Program-made: the position numbers and the translations under genes
In this document: positions 29,592-36,300 of the stretch, piece by piece
How the letters are laid out: every line of letters begins with the position of its first letter
Numbering within the stretch: the first letter of the stretch is position 1
Assembly (NCBI GenBank): GCA_900544065.1
Contig: UQTR01000013.1
Span: forward strand, 1 to 36,300
From: an uncultured Collinsella sp.
Lineage (GTDB): Bacteria; Actinomycetota; Coriobacteriia; Coriobacteriales; Coriobacteriaceae
Reading direction: 5' to 3'
Length of the DNA stretch: 36,300 nt
The notes under the pieces: model-generated
What the model was told of the DNA's origin: nothing
Databases searched by the model: none
Seen by the model: only the letters and a program-made list of their open reading frames with translations

Positions 29592-31286
29592 ATGGCAACT
29601 GTTGCCGCACCTATCGATGCTACGTCGACTGCCGCTTGGAAGGCGCTCGAGGCCCATCAGGAGAAGCTCGAGGCCGAGGGTATCGACCTCAAGGCCTGGT
29701 TCGCCGCCGATGCCGAGCGCGTGAACAAGCTGAGCTTTGACGCCGGTGACCTGCACTTCGACCTGTCCAAGAACCTGGTGACCGATGAGACCGTCAAGCT
29801 GCTGTGCGATCTTGCCCGCGAGGTGAAGCTCGAGGAGCGCCGCGACGCCATGTTCTCCGGCGAGCACATCAACACCACCGAGGACCGCGCCGTCCTGCAT
29901 ACCGCGCTGCGCCGTCCGGCAAGCGAGAAGGGCCAGCTTATCGTCGACGGCCAGGATGTCGTCGCCGACGTGCACGAGGTCCTCGATCGCATGTATGCCT
30001 TCGCCGAGCGCGTGCGCTCCGGTGAGTGGAAGGGCGTTACCGGCAAGAAGATCGAGCACCTGGTGTCTATCGGCATCGGCGGCTCCGATCTGGGCCCGGT
30101 CATGGCTTACGAGGCCCTGCGTCCCTATGCCGACGCTGGTATCGATTGCCGCTATATCTCCAACATCGACCCCAACGACCAGGCCGAGAAGCTCAAGGGG
30201 CTGGATCCCGAGACCACGCTCGTGATCATCGTCTCCAAGACCTTCACCACGCTCGAGACCCTCACCAACGCCCGCGAGGTCAAGACCTGGATGCTCGAGC
30301 AGCTCAAGGCTCAGGGCGCCATCGATGGCTCCGATGAGCAGAACGCCGAGGCCGTGGCAAAGCACTTCGTCGCCGTTTCCACCGCGCTCGAAAAGGTCGA
30401 GGCCTTCGGTATCGACCCCGCCAACGCCTTCGGTTTTTGGAACTGGGTCGGCGGCCGCTATTCCGTCGACTCCGCCGTGGGTCTGTCGCTGATCGTCGTG
30501 CTCGGCCCCGAGCGCTTCCAGCAGTTCCTTGAGGGCTTCCACGCCATCGACGAGTACTTCTGCAACACCCCGCTCGAGAACAACGCCGTCGCGCTGATGG
30601 GCCTGCTCAACGTCTGGTACGTCAACTTCTTCGGTTCCAAGAGCCACGCCGTGCTGCCGTACTGCCAGTATCTGCACCGCTTCCCGGCCTACCTGCAACA
30701 GCTCACCATGGAGTCCAACGGCAAGCACGTCCGCTGGGACGGCAGCGCTGTGACCTCCGATACCGGTGAGATCTTCTGGGGCGAGCCCGGTACCAACGGT
30801 CAGCACGCCTTCTACCAGCTGCTGCACCAGGGCACCGTGGTGGTCCCGGCCGACTTTATCGCTTTCGCCAACACTGCCAACCCCGCAACCGACAGCGGCC
30901 AGGACGTCCACGAGCTGTTCCTGGGCAACTTCCTGGCCCAGACCAAGGCGCTCGCCTTTGGTAAGACGGCCGACGAGGTTCGTGCCGAGGGCACGCCCGA
31001 GCAGATCGTCCCGGCCCGCTGCTTTGAGGGCAACCGTCCGACGACCTCGATCTTCGGCGACACGCTGACCCCGTTCGCACTCGGCGAGCTCATCGCCCTG
31101 TACGAGCACATCACGTTTGTCGAGGGCACGGTCTGGGGCATCGACTCCTACGACCAGTGGGGCGTCGAGCTGGGCAAGCAGCTTGCCAAGCAGATCACCC
31201 CGGCCTTCCACGACGACGCCGCCAAGGCCGAGCAGGACGCTTCGACCCAGGCGCTCATCGAGTTCTACCGCGCTCACCGCAAGTAG
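29592..31286 (+). CDS. pgi: Glucose-6-phosphate isomerase
   Basis: Pgi interconverts glucose-6-phosphate and fructose-6-phosphate in glycolysis. The 564-residue protein carries the SIS fold motifs SIGIGGSDLGPVMAYEAL and IIVSKTFTTLET, GFWNWVGGRYS with its catalytic region, and the long signature around HAVLPYCQYLHRFPAYLQQ with MESNGKHV; SYDQWGVELGKQL is near the C-terminus. ATG 29592 follows AGGAGG; the earlier ATG is not preceded by one. Strong preference for C/G-ending codons compared with neighbours suggests high expression. Confidence 0.97.
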   Translation: MATVAAPIDATSTAAWKALEAHQEKLEAEGIDLKAWFAADAERVNKLSFDAGDLHFDLSKNLVTDETVKLLCDLAREVKLEERRDAMFSGEHINTTEDRAVLHTALRRPASEKGQLIVDGQDVVADVHEVLDRMYAFAERVRSGEWKGVTGKKIEHLVSIGIGGSDLGPVMAYEALRPYADAGIDCRYISNIDPNDQAEKLKGLDPETTLVIIVSKTFTTLETLTNAREVKTWMLEQLKAQGAIDGSDEQNAEAVAKHFVAVSTALEKVEAFGIDPANAFGFWNWVGGRYSVDSAVGLSLIVVLGPERFQQFLEGFHAIDEYFCNTPLENNAVALMGLLNVWYVNFFGSKSHAVLPYCQYLHRFPAYLQQLTMESNGKHVRWDGSAVTSDTGEIFWGEPGTNGQHAFYQLLHQGTVVVPADFIAFANTANPATDSGQDVHELFLGNFLAQTKALAFGKTADEVRAEGTPEQIVPARCFEGNRPTTSIFGDTLTPFALGELIALYEHITFVEGTVWGIDSYDQWGVELGKQLAKQITPAFHDDAAKAEQDASTQALIEFYRAHRK

Positions 31287-31314
31287 TCTTTGCCGCTGAT
31301 TAAGCGTTAAGCAG

Positions 31315-31350
31315 AAAGGGGCCCGAATCCGTTGGGATGCGGGCCCTTTG
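31315..31350 (+). terminator. pgi terminator
   Basis: AAAGGGGCCCG (31315-31325) pairs with CGGGCCCTTT (31340-31349) with one bulged G around a 14-nt loop. The U-run is short (TTT), so efficiency is uncertain. Confidence 0.72.
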
Positions 31351-31468
31351 CTATGTGCCATTTGTCCGCAATCGTCTTGTGTTTTGCATTCGTCCTCAAT
31401 TAATCCGTATGAGGGATGCCCGCCTCGGATATGATGGAGCGCGATAAAAACAATGCAAGGAGGCATAT

Positions 31469-32311
31469 ATGGCAATCAAAGCCATCGCGATGGATATCGA
31501 CGGTACGCTCACCAACGACCAAAAGGTCATCAGCCCGCGCACGCGCGAGAAGTTGCTCGCGGCGCAGGAGTCGGGCATTAAGCTCATCTTGGCTTCGGGC
31601 CGCCCCGCATGGGGGCTGCATGCCTTGGCGCAGGAGCTCGACCTTCAAAACCACGATGGCCTGCTGGTCGCCTTTAACGGTGCGCATGTGGTCGACGCCC
31701 AAACCGACGAGGTGCTGTTTGACCAGGCTATGCCGGTCGACGAGCTGCACCGTCTGCTCGACCACCTGCGCAACTTTGACGTGATTCCCATGATCTCGCT
31801 CGGTCGCGACCTGCATGTCGTGGACTCGTATCGTTGCATGATCACGTTGCCGGACGGTTCGCAGAAGAACATCGTCAAGTATGAGCGCGACGCGTGCGAT
31901 CTTAAGATTCGCGAGGTCGAGAGCCTTCATGAAGTCGCGGATGCTTACCCCGTAGACAAACTGCTCACCGCGGGCGATCCGGCCTATCTGCAGGCGCATC
32001 ACGAGGAGATGTACGCGCCCTTTACCGAGACGCTTTCGGGCATGTTCACGGCCGATTGGTACTTTGAGTTTACGGCGCCCGGTATCGATAAGGCCCGCGC
32101 GCTGCAGGGCGCTCTGCCCAAGCTGGGTATCGATGCCAGTGAGGTCGTTTCGTTTGGCGACGGTCAGAACGATAAGTCCATGATCGAGTGGGCCGGCACC
32201 GGTGTCGCCATGGGCAACGCCGTCGATGAGGCCAAGGCCGTGGCCCAGATGGTGACCGCCGATAACAACGAAGACGGCATCGCGGTGGCACTCGATAGGC
32301 TGCTGGGTTAG
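31469..32311 (+). CDS. Cof-type HAD-IIB phosphatase
   Basis: The 280-residue protein has motif I MDIDGTLTND, motif II ILASGRPAWG, a Cof cap domain, and motifs III/IV as Lys in IDKARAL and FGDGQNDKSMIEWAG. Such enzymes dephosphorylate sugar phosphates or cofactors; the substrate is unknown. The position after pgi hints at sugar-phosphate work, but separate terminators argue against one operon. AAGGAGG precedes the ATG. The protein is distinct from the HAD enzyme at 8721. Confidence 0.93.
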   Translation: MAIKAIAMDIDGTLTNDQKVISPRTREKLLAAQESGIKLILASGRPAWGLHALAQELDLQNHDGLLVAFNGAHVVDAQTDEVLFDQAMPVDELHRLLDHLRNFDVIPMISLGRDLHVVDSYRCMITLPDGSQKNIVKYERDACDLKIREVESLHEVADAYPVDKLLTAGDPAYLQAHHEEMYAPFTETLSGMFTADWYFEFTAPGIDKARALQGALPKLGIDASEVVSFGDGQNDKSMIEWAGTGVAMGNAVDEAKAVAQMVTADNNEDGIAVALDRLLG

Positions 32312-32334
32312 AATCGCCGATAGTGCATGGTTCG

Positions 32335-32359
32335 GGCGTCCGCTTGCGGGCGCCTTTTT
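32335..32359 (+). terminator. Terminator between two HAD genes
   Basis: GGCGTCCGC (32335-32343) pairs with GCGGGCGCC (32346-32354) with one mismatch around a TT loop, followed by TTTTT. Confidence 0.8.
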
Positions 32360-32374
32360 GTTAGGGAGGGTGCC

Positions 32375-33034
32375 GTGTCCGCATTTCCGTTCGACGCCGT
32401 TATCTTTGACATGGACGGTGTCATCGTCGATACCGAGTATTATTACCTGGGGGAGACCGCTGCGTTTGCCAAAGAGCTTGGGCTGAACCTGACCCAAGAG
32501 GAGTTGAACGGGCAGGTTGGTACCTCGCACCAGTTCTTCTTGCATATGCTGGTCGATTGGTTTGAGCGCGCCGGAAAGGGACACTTTACCGGCGAGGAGG
32601 CGCTGGCCCGCTGGGATGAGTGGGCGCATAAACGCCCGCGCGATTATCAGACCTTGATCAATCCGGGCGCCGTGGAGACGATTCGCGAGCTCCCGCGTCG
32701 CGGCGTTCGCGTGGCGCTGGCCAGTTCGTCTCCCATGGACAGCATCGAGGAAGTGCTCGATGCGTGCGGCCTGTCGGATGCCTTTGAGTACGTGGTGAGC
32801 GGCGAGCAGTTTAAGGAGAGCAAGCCCGAACCCGATATTTACCTGCATGCGCTGGATCTGCTGGGATTGCCTGCGGACCGTTGCTGCTGCGTCGAGGACT
32901 CCGTCCCTGGCATCACTGCCGGCAAGCGAGCGGGTCTGACGGTGATCGCCAAGCGCGAGGAGCGCTTCGGCTTTAGCCAGGATGCCGCTGACAAGATCAT
33001 CGACCAGCTGCCGGAGCTGCTCACGCTTTCTTAG
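32375..33034 (+). CDS. HAD-IA phosphatase / beta-phosphoglucomutase-like
   Basis: The 219-residue protein has motif I as FDMDGVIVDTE, a small helical cap, motif II ALASSSPMDSIE, motif III Lys in KESKPEPDIYLHA and motif IV CVEDSVPGITAGKRAG. The second Asp of motif I and the PEPDIYL segment are typical of the beta-phosphoglucomutase/phosphatase group. The substrate is not evident. It starts at GTG 32375, with GGGAGGG four bases before it, immediately after the terminator. Confidence 0.92.
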   Translation: MSAFPFDAVIFDMDGVIVDTEYYYLGETAAFAKELGLNLTQEELNGQVGTSHQFFLHMLVDWFERAGKGHFTGEEALARWDEWAHKRPRDYQTLINPGAVETIRELPRRGVRVALASSSPMDSIEEVLDACGLSDAFEYVVSGEQFKESKPEPDIYLHALDLLGLPADRCCCVEDSVPGITAGKRAGLTVIAKREERFGFSQDAADKIIDQLPELLTLS

Positions 33035-33118
33035 GAGCGCGGTAGTTGCGCGTTTTTCGGGTCTGATGAGTAAATAGCCAACATTTTGGTGCGACACCTA
33101 GCATACTTTAAGCTAATG

Positions 33119-33157
33119 CGGGCTTAAGGGCTTGTTGAATGCCCTTAAGCCCGTTTT
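33119..33157 (+). terminator. Terminator-like hairpin upstream of gntR
   Basis: CGGGCTTAAGGGC (33119-33131) and GCCCTTAAGCCCG (33141-33153) are perfect complements with a 9-nt loop, followed by TTTT. It could end the HAD transcript or act as an attenuator in the gntR leader. Confidence 0.82.
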
Positions 33158-33184
33158 AGAATTAATTGTGCTGGGAGAGGGTAT

Positions 33185-33928
33185 ATGCCACCGACTGAAG
33201 GGCCAACTGACGGTAAAGCAGCGATACCGCTGTACCAACAGGTCATTGATATCATTAAAAACGAAATCAACTCCGGCGCCTACAAGGCAGGCGCGCGGAT
33301 ACCCAACGAATTCGAATTGGCTGAGAGCTATAAAGTTGGCCGCGTTACCGTGCGACGCGCTATTGAGGAGCTCGTCCAGCAGGGCTATCTAACGAAGCGA
33401 CAGGGGAAAGGCACGTTTGTCAATGCCCCCAAGCTCAAGCGCAAGATTCGCCAGAAGGATGACGTTCAGAGTTTTTCGGACGCATGCCGCGTTAACGGAA
33501 TGGAACCGGGGGCGTGTGTCATTTCGAGAAAGATACTGCCGGCGGATTCCACCGAAGCGCAGTTCTTTGGTGTTCCCGTTGGAACTGACTTGATTTGCGT
33601 TGAGCGCGTGCGCACTGCCGATGGCGTCCCTGTCATGCTCGAGAACAACATATATGTTTACGAGGACAACGCCTATCTATCAACGGCACCTCTATCTAAC
33701 CAATCCATTTTTGAGTTCGTGCGCAACCGGACGGGCCGCACGCCCGCGTTTACCGACCCGTGCACACTCGAGATCGCGTGCGCGTCGCCCGAGGTCGCTC
33801 GGCTGTTGGCGGTTCCCGTTGGCGAACCCCTGTTTTATATGGAAGCCTTCTTTTTCGATGAGCAGCGGCGGCCGTTTATCATCGGTCGTCAGCGAATCGT
33901 TGGGTCTCGCTACGTTTTTGACATCTAG
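33185..33928 (+). CDS. GntR/HutC-family transcriptional regulator
   Basis: The 247-residue protein has a GntR winged helix at about 13-80 (LYQQVIDIIKNEINSGAY, IPNEFELAESYKVGRVTVRR, TKRQGKGTFV) and a UTRA effector domain after about 95 (ILPADSTEAQFFGVPVG, VMLENNIYVYED). HutC-type regulators respond to small metabolites and usually control adjacent catabolic genes. The neighbouring carrier and amidohydrolase, with a perfect palindrome in their promoter, are the probable targets. GGGAGAGGG precedes the ATG. Confidence 0.94.
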   Translation: MPPTEGPTDGKAAIPLYQQVIDIIKNEINSGAYKAGARIPNEFELAESYKVGRVTVRRAIEELVQQGYLTKRQGKGTFVNAPKLKRKIRQKDDVQSFSDACRVNGMEPGACVISRKILPADSTEAQFFGVPVGTDLICVERVRTADGVPVMLENNIYVYEDNAYLSTAPLSNQSIFEFVRNRTGRTPAFTDPCTLEIACASPEVARLLAVPVGEPLFYMEAFFFDEQRRPFIIGRQRIVGSRYVFDI

Positions 33929-33940
33929 GACATTGCGAAT

Positions 33941-33976
33941 GGAAGCGCCCGGTGGATCATCTCACCGGGCGTTTCC
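33941..33976 (+). terminator. gntR terminator
   Basis: GGAAGCGCCCGGTG (33941-33954) pairs with CACCGGGCGTTTCC (33963-33976) with one G-T pair and an 8-nt loop. No long U-run follows. Confidence 0.65.
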
Positions 33977-34038
33977 ATACCGTTCACGGCGCAAACGCAA
34001 CCGTTCAACCGCGTTGCGGCAATCAGTTTGAAATTATC

Positions 34039-34104
34039 TTGATGACGAGAAAAGCTGCTGGTAATCTATGGGACGTCATAGAACGTTTGCATTGTGCAAA
34101 CGTT
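34039..34104 (+). promoter_or_regulatory. Promoter and perfect operator palindrome of the YfcC gene
   Basis: TTGATG (34039-34044) and TAATCT (34062-34067) are 17 bases apart. Just downstream, AACGTTTGCA (34082-34091), TTG, TGCAAACGTT (34095-34104) form a perfect 23-bp palindrome close after the expected transcription start. This is a natural operator for the adjacent GntR regulator. A related half-site GCAAACG occurs near 33991. Confidence 0.6.
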
Positions 34105-34146
34105 GAAGCGAGATGCGATGCAGTCTCGAGTTCTTTGGAGGTATCT

Positions 34147-35610
34147 ATGTCAGATACGAAGGCGAAGAAGACAAACAGACGTTTTAAGTTCAAATTACCG
34201 CATGTCTATACGATCATGTTCTTGCTGATCGTTGTCTTTGCGGTCCTGACTTGGATCGTTCCCTCTGGTCAGTATCAGCGCAAGACGATTTCGACAGCGG
34301 CGGGCGAGCGTGAAGTCGCCGTTGCTGGAACCTATGAACAGGTCGATAAGAACTACACCGACTCCGAGACCGGCGAGACCGTCAATCTGGGTCAGGATAT
34401 CTTCGCGGTCCTGCAAGCGCCCACTAAGGGCATCCAGGAGGCTGCCGACGTCGTTGCGTTCGTCTTATTGATTGGCGGATCGTTCGCAATCATCACCAAG
34501 ACCAACGCTTTGAATGCCGGCATGAGCCGTGTGATTAAAAAGCTCAAGAACAAGGACATCCTCATCATTCCCATCACGATGACGTTGCTGTCCATTTGCG
34601 GCACTACGTTTGGCATGTCTGAGGAAGCCCTGCCGTTCTATGCCATCTTCATTCCCATCATGATGGGTATCGGTTATGACTCGATGACGGCATTCATCAT
34701 CTGCTTCCTTGGTCCTAACCTGGGATATTGTGCTTCGACCATCGACCCGTTTAATGTTTTGATCGCCCAAGGCATCATTGGCATCGAGGGTAATCCGCAA
34801 CTGTGGCTGCGTGCCGTTTCTTGGGTCATCTTCACTGCCGTCGGTATCGCATGGGCCATGCGCTACGCCATGCGCGTCAAGAAAAACCCCGAGTCGTCCA
34901 TTGTGTACGAGGACGATAAGCTCAAGCGTATTGAATTTTCCGTGACCGATGCCTCCATCGAGGAAGAGTTCACTATCCGTCAGAAGCTCGTGCTTATCGA
35001 TTTTGCTTGCGGTATGGGCATTATCGTCTGGGGTCTTGTTACCCAGGGCTGGTACATGAATCAGATTTCCGCCGTGTTCCTTGGCATGGGCTTGCTTGCC
35101 GGTATCCTGGGCGGCCTTGACCAGCAGACGATCGCAGAGGAGTTCGTTAAGGGTCTCGCCGACTTTGCGTACGCTGCCGTCGTTATCGGTATCGCTCGCG
35201 GTATTCTGGTCATCGCCGAGGGCGGCATGATCATCGACACCATCCTCCAGGCGCTCGCTACCGCGCTCGCCGGTGCACCCGCCGCCGTCTACACCACGTT
35301 TATGTATGTCGTCCTTGGTCTGCTCTCTTTGCTGGTTCCCTCGAGTTCTGGCCTGGCGGCGCTCACCATGCCCGTTATGGGCCCCCTGACCGAGCTCATG
35401 GGCCTCAATCCCGAGGCGGCCGTCACCGCGCTCCAGTTTGCCAACCAGACCATCAACACCATCAGCCCCGTGGCGGGCATGACGGTCGCCGGCCTTGCCG
35501 TGGCTAAGATTTCGTTTGGCCAATGGTGGAAGACCATTTGGAAGTTCTTCATCTTCATGGTCGTGTTTGGCTTGGTCATTACTGCCATTTCCGGCATGCT
35601 TCCGGCGTAG
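34147..35610 (+). CDS. YfcC-family (DcuC/ArcD-like) membrane carrier
   Basis: The 487-residue protein has about 12 hydrophobic segments and matches the C4-dicarboxylate anaerobic carrier-like family: N-terminal FKLPHVYTIMFLLIV and LTWIVPSGQY, then IPITMTLLSICGTTFGMSEE, and LLVPSSSGLAALTMPVMGPL. Relatives move arginine, dicarboxylates or peptides; the substrate here is unknown. TTTGGAGG precedes ATG 34147. The downstream amidohydrolase begins nine bases after the stop, so the substrate is probably an amide or N-acyl compound that the enzyme then hydrolyses. Confidence 0.92.
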   Translation: MSDTKAKKTNRRFKFKLPHVYTIMFLLIVVFAVLTWIVPSGQYQRKTISTAAGEREVAVAGTYEQVDKNYTDSETGETVNLGQDIFAVLQAPTKGIQEAADVVAFVLLIGGSFAIITKTNALNAGMSRVIKKLKNKDILIIPITMTLLSICGTTFGMSEEALPFYAIFIPIMMGIGYDSMTAFIICFLGPNLGYCASTIDPFNVLIAQGIIGIEGNPQLWLRAVSWVIFTAVGIAWAMRYAMRVKKNPESSIVYEDDKLKRIEFSVTDASIEEEFTIRQKLVLIDFACGMGIIVWGLVTQGWYMNQISAVFLGMGLLAGILGGLDQQTIAEEFVKGLADFAYAAVVIGIARGILVIAEGGMIIDTILQALATALAGAPAAVYTTFMYVVLGLLSLLVPSSSGLAALTMPVMGPLTELMGLNPEAAVTALQFANQTINTISPVAGMTVAGLAVAKISFGQWWKTIWKFFIFMVVFGLVITAISGMLPA

Positions 35611-35619
35611 GTGGTTGTG

Positions 35620-36260
35620 ATGTCCGATCGTTTGACGGTCCTGACGTCTAAGAGCGTCTTTACCGGTACGGGGGACCTGCCGTTTGAAGGTTTCGTAGCG
35701 GTCCGTGGCAATCGAATTGAGGCTGTTGGCACCAAGTGTGAGGTAGCTTCGTATTTGACCCAGGCGGACGAGGTAGTTGACCTGGGCGACCGCACTGTCA
35801 TGCCTGGCCTGATCGATGTGCATACCTTCTATACAGGTTGGGCGCTGCGGACGTTGGGATCTGATCTGTCCGGCATCGCTGATGCCAAAGAGGCCGTGTC
35901 GCTCTTGCGTGCATGGAAAGAAGGTCATCCGGATTGCGCGGCGGCTTTTGGCCACAACCTACCCGAAACGTTGGCATCGGATGCCGAGAACGCAAATACA
36001 GCAGCTGTGTTTGACGAGTGTTTTGGTGATATCCCTGTCGTCTGCTTTACGCCGGGCGCGGAGACCTGCGTTCTCAATGCTGCCGCCAGTGCGCGATATG
36101 GCTTTACACCCCAGGCGTGCTATGCCGAGAAGATCTGGCGCATGATGAGCGATTTCCTTGCGCTGCCCGAGGTGCGTGCCGGGTATTCGGACTACATGAG
36201 CATGCTTAACGAGTGTGGCGTTACCGCCATCAAGGAAATGGCGTTTGATGACTACTACGG
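35620..36260 (+). CDS. Amidohydrolase family protein, 3' truncated by contig end
   Basis: About 213 residues are real before adapter sequence replaces the genome. The N-terminal composite domain (VAVRGNRIEAVG, then VDLGDRTVMPGLIDVH) is that of metal-dependent amidohydrolases, closest in style to the YtcJ-like group. The usual HxH metal pair reads HTF here (H67 only), so metal binding may differ or rely on other residues. GGTGG lies five bases before ATG 35620. The remaining C-terminal half is missing. The residues CLLYTSPSPRD that would follow are translated adapter and must not be annotated. Confidence 0.85.
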
Positions 36261-36300
36261 CTGTCTCTTATACACATCTCCGAGCCCACGAGACCCTAAG
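36261..36300. other. Illumina Nextera adapter contamination
   Basis: 36261-36279 is the transposase mosaic end CTGTCTCTTATACACATCT, followed by the read-2 adapter CCGAGCCCACGAGAC to 36294. The last six bases may be the beginning of a sample index. This is a library artefact at the contig end, not organism DNA. Confidence 0.97.

Noticed and set aside
29526..31475. 649-residue open frame on the minus strand opposite pgi
   Set aside because: Shadow of pgi with biased composition and no recognisable domain; pgi is certain on the other strand.
33036..33058. Terminator just after the HAD-IA gene
   Set aside because: GCGC/GCGC before TTTTT gives only a 4-bp stem; the hairpin at 33119-33157 is far more convincing.

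Overview
The window reads as chromosomal DNA of a GC-rich anaerobic gut actinobacterium, most likely a Collinsella-type member of the Coriobacteriia. This assignment is inferred from gene content, codon use and strong GGAGG ribosome-binding sites; no database search was possible. Anaerobic markers are the oxygen-sensitive class III ribonucleotide reductase with its activase, an aldo/keto reductase carrying a ferredoxin-like domain, a flavodoxin and a DUF3793 protein. Nearly all of the sequence is ordinary core genome. I see no phage, IS element, CRISPR array or complete rRNA/tRNA gene.

Layout. 1-34 is the 3' end of a tRNA, followed by its terminator and a gene-poor stretch. 394-3897 holds nrdD and nrdG behind an NrdR-type operator and a long, possibly structured leader; two long inverted repeats lie between the two genes. 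3964-5634 is a folate cluster (folE, an HD-domain hydrolase, folB). 5641-7506 (minus) has a YgjP-like metallopeptidase and an M19 dipeptidase. 7627-8637 is a tight pair, a SlyD-like FKBP and a UreE-like protein. 8721-13119 has a HAD phosphatase, then a minus-strand run: Fur-family regulator, acylphosphatase, Gfo/Idh oxidoreductase, RNase HI and a LysR regulator. The LysR gene is divergent from metY, which has a promoter, a candidate LysR site and an unannotated 17-residue leader peptide in front of it. 15016-18106 holds a secreted protein, a small membrane protein, a PanE-like reductase and a cyclase-family hydrolase. 18270-21581 holds an aldo/keto reductase, a second Gfo/Idh protein and endonuclease IV, separated by two copies of one hairpin element. 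21729-24833 is an amino-acid ABC importer whose permease carries an extra extracytoplasmic domain. 24966-26694 is a metal-related divergent region: flavodoxin and DUF3793 leftward with a DtxR-like site, and a heavy-metal-associated protein rightward with a CsoR-like operator. 26721-28644 is a YolD/Y-family polymerase operon with SOS boxes. 28868-33034 holds an isolated Fe-ADH-like domain, pgi and two HAD phosphatases. 33185 to the end holds a GntR regulator, a YfcC-family carrier and a truncated amidohydrolase.

The last 40 bases are not genomic: 36261-36294 is an Illumina Nextera transposase adapter, so the amidohydrolase is cut by the contig end and its last residues are artefactual.

Most promising for follow-up: the metY leader peptide, the twin hairpin element with covarying stems, the orphan SlyD/UreE pair, the domain-fused ABC permease, the CsoR-controlled fusion protein and the perfect palindrome in front of the YfcC gene.
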